Assembly: GCF_014656055.1 (NCBI RefSeq)
Contig: NZ_BNBR01000003.1
Span: forward strand, 186,001 to 250,000
DNA length: 64,000 nt
DNA from: Streptomyces griseosporeus
GTDB taxonomy: Bacteria; Actinomycetota; Actinomycetes; Streptomycetales; Streptomycetaceae
Direction: 5' to 3'
Shown: positions 60,272 through 64,000 of the stretch, piece by piece
How positions within the stretch are numbered: the first letter of the stretch is position 1
How the letters are laid out: every line of letters starts with the position of its first letter
Translations under genes and position numbers: made by a program
Notes under the pieces: generated by a model
The model's input: the letters and a program-made list of their open reading frames with translations, nothing else
What the model was told of the DNA's origin: nothing
Database searches by the model: none

Positions 60272-61213
60272 TCAGGCGCCCGTCGTGAGGATCACGTTGC
60301 GCAGCGGCTCGCGGTTCACGAAGCGCGTCAACTGGTCCACCAGGAGCCGTTTGGCGCGCGGCATGAAGGCGGAGGTGGGGCCGCCGACGTGGGGGGTGAC
60401 GAGCACGCCCGGGGCGCGCCACAGGGGGTGGTCGGCGGGCAGCGGCTCGGGGTCGGTGACGTCGAGGGCGGCGGTGATCCGGCCGGTCTCCACCTCGGCC
60501 AGCAGCGCTTTCGTGTCGACGACGGGCCCGCGGGCGACGTTGACCAGCAGGGCGCCGTCCTTCATGCGGGCCAGGAAGGCGCCGTCCACGAGGCCCCGGG
60601 TGGCGTCGGTCAGCGGCGTGGAGAGGACGACGACGTCCGCCTCGGGCAGCAGTGCGGGCAGATCGGTGAGCGGATGCACGGGGCCGCGCGCCGTCGTGCG
60701 CGCGGAGCGCGCGACGCGCGCCACCCGCGCGAGCTCGAAGGGCGCGAGCCGGTCCTCGATGGCGGCGCCGATCGAGCCGTAGCCGACGATGAGGACGGTC
60801 TTGTCGGCGAGGGCGGGCCGGAAGCCGCCGAGCCAGGCGCCGCGGTCCTGGGCGCGGACGAAGTCGGGGATTCCGCGCAGCGAGGCGAGGATCAGGGTCA
60901 GCGTCAGCTCGGCGGTGCTGGCCTCGTGCACACCGCGCGCGTTGCACAGCCGCACCCCGGGCCGCAGGTGCTTCAGGCCCGGCTGCACGTGGTCGATGCC
61001 GGCGGACAGGGTCTGCACGACCTCGACGGAGGTCATCCGCGGCAGCGGCCGCACGCCGACGTCGGACGGCTTCATGTACGGCACCACGTAGTACGCGCAG
61101 TCCGCGGGGTCGGCGGGGAAGTCCGGCCCGCCGTTCCAGAACCGGTAGTTCGGCCCCTCGGGGAGCCCTTCGATCTCGTCCGCGGGGATGGGCAGCCACA
61201 CGTCAGCAGTCAT
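60272..61213 (-). CDS. D-2-hydroxyacid dehydrogenase family protein
   Basis: NAD(P)-dependent 2-hydroxyacid dehydrogenase (313 residues). Substrate domain up to about residue 100 with VVQTLSAGIDHVQPGLKHLR and CNARGVHEASTAELTLTLIL; Rossmann VLIVGYGSIGAAIEDRLAPF, NVARGPVVDTKALLAEVETG, catalytic Glu/His region ALDVTDPEPLPADHPLWRAP and VLVTPHVGGPTSAFMPRAKR. A glyoxylate/hydroxypyruvate or phosphonate-type reductase is possible; the exact substrate is not assignable. ATG 61213. Separate transcript from the GGDEF gene (211-bp gap). Confidence 0.88.
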   Translation of the reverse strand: MTADVWLPIPADEIEGLPEGPNYRFWNGGPDFPADPADCAYYVVPYMKPSDVGVRPLPRMTSVEVVQTLSAGIDHVQPGLKHLRPGVRLCNARGVHEASTAELTLTLILASLRGIPDFVRAQDRGAWLGGFRPALADKTVLIVGYGSIGAAIEDRLAPFELARVARVARSARTTARGPVHPLTDLPALLPEADVVVLSTPLTDATRGLVDGAFLARMKDGALLVNVARGPVVDTKALLAEVETGRITAALDVTDPEPLPADHPLWRAPGVLVTPHVGGPTSAFMPRAKRLLVDQLTRFVNREPLRNVILTTGA

Positions 61214-61287
61214 GTCAGGAGGCTATGTCAGGGCCCGGACAGCCCAGAGGTTAGGTTGGGTGCCACGAGAGGGAGGGTCACGAGCAG

Positions 61288-62286
61288 GTGGAGCGCAGGA
61301 CGATCGGCGCGACGGCACTCTCCGTGGGGGCCGTCGGACTCGGGTGCATGCCGATGAGCTGGGCCTACAGCGCGTCCCGGCAGCGGGGCGAGGAGTCGCT
61401 GAGGGCGGTCAACCGGGCGCTGGATCTGGGCTCGACGCTGCTGGACACGGCCGACATGTACGGCCCGTTCACCAATGAGCTGCTGCTGGGGCGCGTGTTG
61501 AAGGAGCGCCGCGCGGACGCGTTCGTGTCGACCAAGGTCGGCCTGCTCGTCGGCGAGCAGCACATCGTGGCCAACGGCCGCCCCGGCTATGTGAGGCGGG
61601 CCTGCGACGCCTCGCTGCGCCGGCTCCAGACCGACGTCATCGACCTGTACCAGCTGCACCGCGCCGATCCCGAGGTACCCGTGGAGGAGACCTGGGGGGC
61701 GATGGCGGAGCTGGTGCGGGCGGGCAAGGTGCGGGCGCTGGGGCTGTGCGCGGTCGGGGTGCGCGGGGGCCGCCGCCCGGGCGGCGGCCTGTACGACGCG
61801 ACCCTGCGGCAGCTGCGCCGGGTGCAGCAGGTCTTCCCGGTGAGCGCGGTGCAGGCCGAGCTGTCGGTGTGGTCGCCGGAGGCGGTGCGGGAGCTGCTGC
61901 CGTGGTGCGCGGAGCGCGGCATCGGGTTCCTGGCGGCGATGCCGCTCGGCAACGGCTTCCTGACCGGCACGCTCACCCCGGGCGAGGGGTTCGAGCCGGA
62001 CGACATGCGGGCCCGGCATCCGCGGTTCACGGCCGAGATGATGGCCGCCAACCAGCCGATCGTGGCCGGGCTGCGGCGGATCGCCGCCCGGCACGGGCCG
62101 CACGTCACGCCCGCGCAGGTGGCGCTGGCCTGGGTGCTGGCGCAGGGTCGGCACGTGGTGCCGGTGCCGGGCGCCAAGCGGGAGCGGTGGGTGACGGAGA
62201 ACGCGGGCGCGGCCGGGCTGCGGCTCACGGCCGAGGACCTGGCGGAGGTGGCGGCGCTGCCGGCGGCGCAGGGGTCCTGGGACTGA
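61288..62286 (+). CDS. Aldo/keto reductase
   Basis: AKR-superfamily oxidoreductase of 332 residues with the full catalytic tetrad: Asp53 and Tyr58 in LLDTADMYGPF, Lys83 in VSTKVGLL, His124 in DLYQLHRADP. TIM-barrel start MERRTIGATALSVGAVGLGC and MPMSWAYSASRQRG is typical of the AKR13-like group; the end ALAWVLAQGRHVVPVPGAKR carries the NADPH-binding segment. GTG 61288 with GGGAGGG about ten bases upstream. Divergent from the 2-hydroxyacid dehydrogenase (74 bp). Physiological substrate unknown. Confidence 0.9.
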   Translation: MERRTIGATALSVGAVGLGCMPMSWAYSASRQRGEESLRAVNRALDLGSTLLDTADMYGPFTNELLLGRVLKERRADAFVSTKVGLLVGEQHIVANGRPGYVRRACDASLRRLQTDVIDLYQLHRADPEVPVEETWGAMAELVRAGKVRALGLCAVGVRGGRRPGGGLYDATLRQLRRVQQVFPVSAVQAELSVWSPEAVRELLPWCAERGIGFLAAMPLGNGFLTGTLTPGEGFEPDDMRARHPRFTAEMMAANQPIVAGLRRIAARHGPHVTPAQVALAWVLAQGRHVVPVPGAKRERWVTENAGAAGLRLTAEDLAEVAALPAAQGSWD

Positions 62287-62395
62287 CCGCGGCGGACCGT
62301 CCGACGGCCCCTCCCGGCATCGGGTCGGGGTGATCGGGAACCTGTGAGGCGCGCGCGGTGTATGACAGGGAGAAGCCGCGTCTCGAAGGGGGACC

Positions 62396-63565
62396 ATGAT
62401 CGTGCGACGTCGAGCTGTCCCGGCCCTGCTGGCCGCTGCCGCGCTCCTGCTCACGGCGGGCTGTTCCGGGGACGGCGGAGGGTCCCCGGGCGGCGCGGCC
62501 GCCTCCCCGGGCCGTACGAGCGCGCAGGCCTCGCCGACCGGTTCCGCGGCGGCCGAGCCGACGCCGCCCGCCAAGGGCTCGGTGAAGGTGCTGCGGACCG
62601 TCGCCACCGGCCTGAACACGCCGTGGGGGCTGGCCCCGCTGCCCGACGGCGGCCTGCTGGTGGCCTCCCGGGACCGGGCGACGATCACCCGCGTCGACAC
62701 CGGGACCGGCCGCAAGACCGTGCTGGGCGAGGTGCCGGGGGTCTCCCCGGAGGGCGAGGGCGGCCTGCTCGGCATCGCGCTCTCCCCGGACTACGCGTCC
62801 GACCACATGATCTACGCCTACTTCACCTCGGCCTCCGACAACCGCGTCGTGCGCATGCTCTACGACGCGAAGAAGCCCGCCGGTGAGCAGCTCGGCGCGC
62901 CCGACACCGTCTTCAAGGGCATCCCGAAGGGCTTCATCCACAACGGCGGCCGGATCGCCTTCGGCCCCGACGGCATGCTCTACGTGGGCACGGGCGAGAG
63001 CGGGCAGCGCGGTCTCGCCCAGGACAAGGAGTCCCTGGGCGGCAAGATCCTCCGCCTGACCCCGGAGGGCGAACCGGCCCCTGGCGACCCCTTCCCGGAC
63101 TCCCCCGTCTACTCCTGGGGCCACCGCAATGTGCAGGGCCTGGCCTGGGACGACAAGCAGCGGCTGTTCGCCTCCGAGTTCGGCCAGGACACCTGGGACG
63201 AGCTGAACGCGATCAAGCCGGGCGACAACTACGGCTGGCCGGAGGCGGAGGGCAGGTCCGGCAAGGACGGCTTCCACGACCCCCTCGCGCAGTGGCACAC
63301 CGACGAGGCCTCCCCCAGCGGCATCGCCTGGGCCGAGGGCTCGATCTGGATGGCGGGGCTGCGCGGACAGCGGCTGTGGCGCATCCCGCTGAAGGGCACC
63401 GAGGCCTCGGCCGCCCCGCAGGCCTTCCTGGACGGCGCGTACGGCCGGCTGCGCACGGTCGTCGCGGCGGGCGGGGACAAGCTGTGGGTGACGACCAGCA
63501 ACACCGACGGACGCGGCCACCCGAAGGACGGCGACGACCGGATCCTGGAACTCCGGGTGAGCTGA
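62396..63565 (+). CDS. Lipoprotein of the sorbosone/glucose dehydrogenase (GSDH) family
   Basis: Secreted lipoprotein (389 residues). Signal peptide with lipobox LLLTAGC, lipid-modified Cys23; a Ser/Ala/Pro linker to about residue 60; then a six-bladed beta-propeller as in PQQ-dependent soluble glucose dehydrogenases: TGLNTPWGLAPLPDGGLLVA, GEGGLLGIALSPDYASDHMI, YVGTGESGQRGLAQDKES, SWGHRNVQGLAWDDKQRLFA, SEFGQDTWDELNAIKPGDNY and GWPEAEGRSGK. PQQ use and sugar specificity are unproven. ATG 62396, preceded by AAGGGGGACC; short gap after the aldo/keto reductase, so it may share a transcript. Confidence 0.9.
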   Translation: MIVRRRAVPALLAAAALLLTAGCSGDGGGSPGGAAASPGRTSAQASPTGSAAAEPTPPAKGSVKVLRTVATGLNTPWGLAPLPDGGLLVASRDRATITRVDTGTGRKTVLGEVPGVSPEGEGGLLGIALSPDYASDHMIYAYFTSASDNRVVRMLYDAKKPAGEQLGAPDTVFKGIPKGFIHNGGRIAFGPDGMLYVGTGESGQRGLAQDKESLGGKILRLTPEGEPAPGDPFPDSPVYSWGHRNVQGLAWDDKQRLFASEFGQDTWDELNAIKPGDNYGWPEAEGRSGKDGFHDPLAQWHTDEASPSGIAWAEGSIWMAGLRGQRLWRIPLKGTEASAAPQAFLDGAYGRLRTVVAAGGDKLWVTTSNTDGRGHPKDGDDRILELRVS

Positions 63566-63578
63566 GCCCGCTGCCGGA

Positions 63579-63764
63579 CTACGCGCCGGGGTCGTCGTCC
63601 GACGGCTCCGGCAGCCGTATGGTGACCTTCCCCGACGCCAGGTCTATCGGGCCGCGCCCCGGGTCCCCGTCGCCGACGTCCTCCCGGGTCAGCGCCAGCC
63701 GCTTCTCCTCGTCGCGGGTGTGCTTGCGGCCGGGAGCGAACAGTTCCTCGAAGACGTTGAACAC
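63579..63764 (-). CDS. Small DUF6191-like protein
   Basis: Protein of 61 residues: MFNVFEELFAPGRKHTRDEE and KRLALTREDVGDGDPGRGPI, then DLASGKVTIRLPEPSDDDPG. From memory it resembles DUF6191, a small conserved actinobacterial family of unknown function; I cannot confirm it here. The start codon at 63764 is a GTG; GGAGG lies about five bases upstream. The gene is convergent with the GSDH lipoprotein (13-bp gap) and 38 bases downstream of the LuxR-family gene. Confidence 0.6.
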   Translation of the reverse strand: MFNVFEELFAPGRKHTRDEEKRLALTREDVGDGDPGRGPIDLASGKVTIRLPEPSDDDPGA

Positions 63765-63802
63765 GGTTCCTCCCGGGTCGCAGGTCTCTTACAGCGTACG
63801 GC

Positions 63803-64000
63803 TCACCCCGTGGCGCGCACCGGGAGAGATTCGGCCGGGAACAGGCCCAGCCGGTGCGCCACCGCCGCCGCCTCGCCGCGGCCCGCCACGCCGAGCTTGG
63901 CGAGGATGTTGGAGACGTGGACGCTGGCGGTCTTCGGGGAGATGAACAGTTCCTCGGCTATCTGGCGGTTGGTGCGGCCCGCGGCGACCAGGCGCAGCAC
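63803..64000 (-). CDS. LuxR-family response regulator, partial (C-terminal HTH only)
   Basis: The end of a gene that begins beyond the right edge. The visible part is a LuxR/GerE-type HTH: VAAGRTNRQIAEELFISPKT, ASVHVSNILAKLGVAGRGEA, then AAVAHRLGLFP. The phrase KTASVHVSNILAKL is typical of NarL-type response regulators and of large LuxR regulators alike, so which class it belongs to cannot be told here. In the window the frame is open from 64000 to the stop at 63803. Confidence 0.85.
   Translation of the reverse strand: MLRLVAAGRTNRQIAEELFISPKTASVHVSNILAKLGVAGRGEAAAVAHRLGLFPAESLPVRATG

Overview
The window reads as the chromosomal core of a Streptomyces species. Base composition is very GC-rich with strong G/C at codon third positions, GTG and TTG starts are common, and several gene sets are typical of the genus: ndgR-leuCD, two conservons (histidine kinase, roadblock protein, DUF742 protein, GTPase), pccB-pccE, and ilvB-ilvN-ilvC-serA. 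From memory the gene order matches the S. coelicolor segment running from about SCO5554 down to about SCO5506, in reverse number order. I see no insertion sequence, phage, integron or CRISPR array.

Layout. 1-4000: leuD (partial), leuC and their IclR-type regulator ndgR, then a divergent DUF4188/MerR pair. 4000-4600: five tRNA genes (three Glu, two Gln) on the minus strand. 4600-9400: a HAD hydrolase, a broken FlgD-Ig-type gene, gltX, a fumarylacetoacetase-family gene and a 62-residue protein with a duplicated NPRRT motif. 9700-20650: two tandem conservons, cvnABCD1 and cvnABCD2. 20680-25000: the propionyl-CoA carboxylase pair pccB/pccE, a YceI protein and a secreted glycine-rich membrane protein. 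25000-30800: divergent secreted glycosidases (a frameshifted GH3 and a GH30 with a ricin-type lectin domain) and a SLATT-like two-TM protein. 30800-32650: a citramalate synthase/leuA-like gene behind a possible attenuator. 32700-38860: a minus-strand run of ureAB fusion, divergent ureC, agmatine deiminase, a Cys-rich protein and a TetR regulator, with a divergent NCS1 permease. 38870-41480: ilvE, leuB and a hidden 43-residue gene. 41670-45000: LysR/oxidoreductase, an alpha/beta hydrolase and a small protein. 45030-49000: proline catabolism (pruA, pruB) and a PucR-type regulator. 49000-51220: TetR/MFS pair. 51290-56850: serA, ilvC, ilvN and ilvB with a classic branched-chain leader peptide. 56850-64000: a membrane PAS-GGDEF-EAL protein, a 2-hydroxyacid dehydrogenase, an aldo/keto reductase, a sugar-dehydrogenase-like lipoprotein, a small DUF6191-like protein and the end of a LuxR-family regulator.

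Branched-chain amino acid synthesis is the connecting theme: leuCD, leuB, ilvE, ilvBNC and the citramalate/isopropylmalate synthase-like gene lie in separate units under different controls. These appear to be an NdgR dyad at leuC/ndgR and leader-peptide attenuators at ilvB and, as a proposal, at the cimA-like gene. The most unusual parts are the tandem conservons, whose cvnD genes are nearly identical in DNA while cvnB has diverged synonymously; the urease-like operon with no maturation genes, with a TetR gene in the same unit and TTAGAG-N5-CTCTAA operators; the possible Ile-Ile leader peptide; and the NPRRT small protein. Three one-base shifts in one gene and one in the GH3 gene are either real decay or sequence errors.
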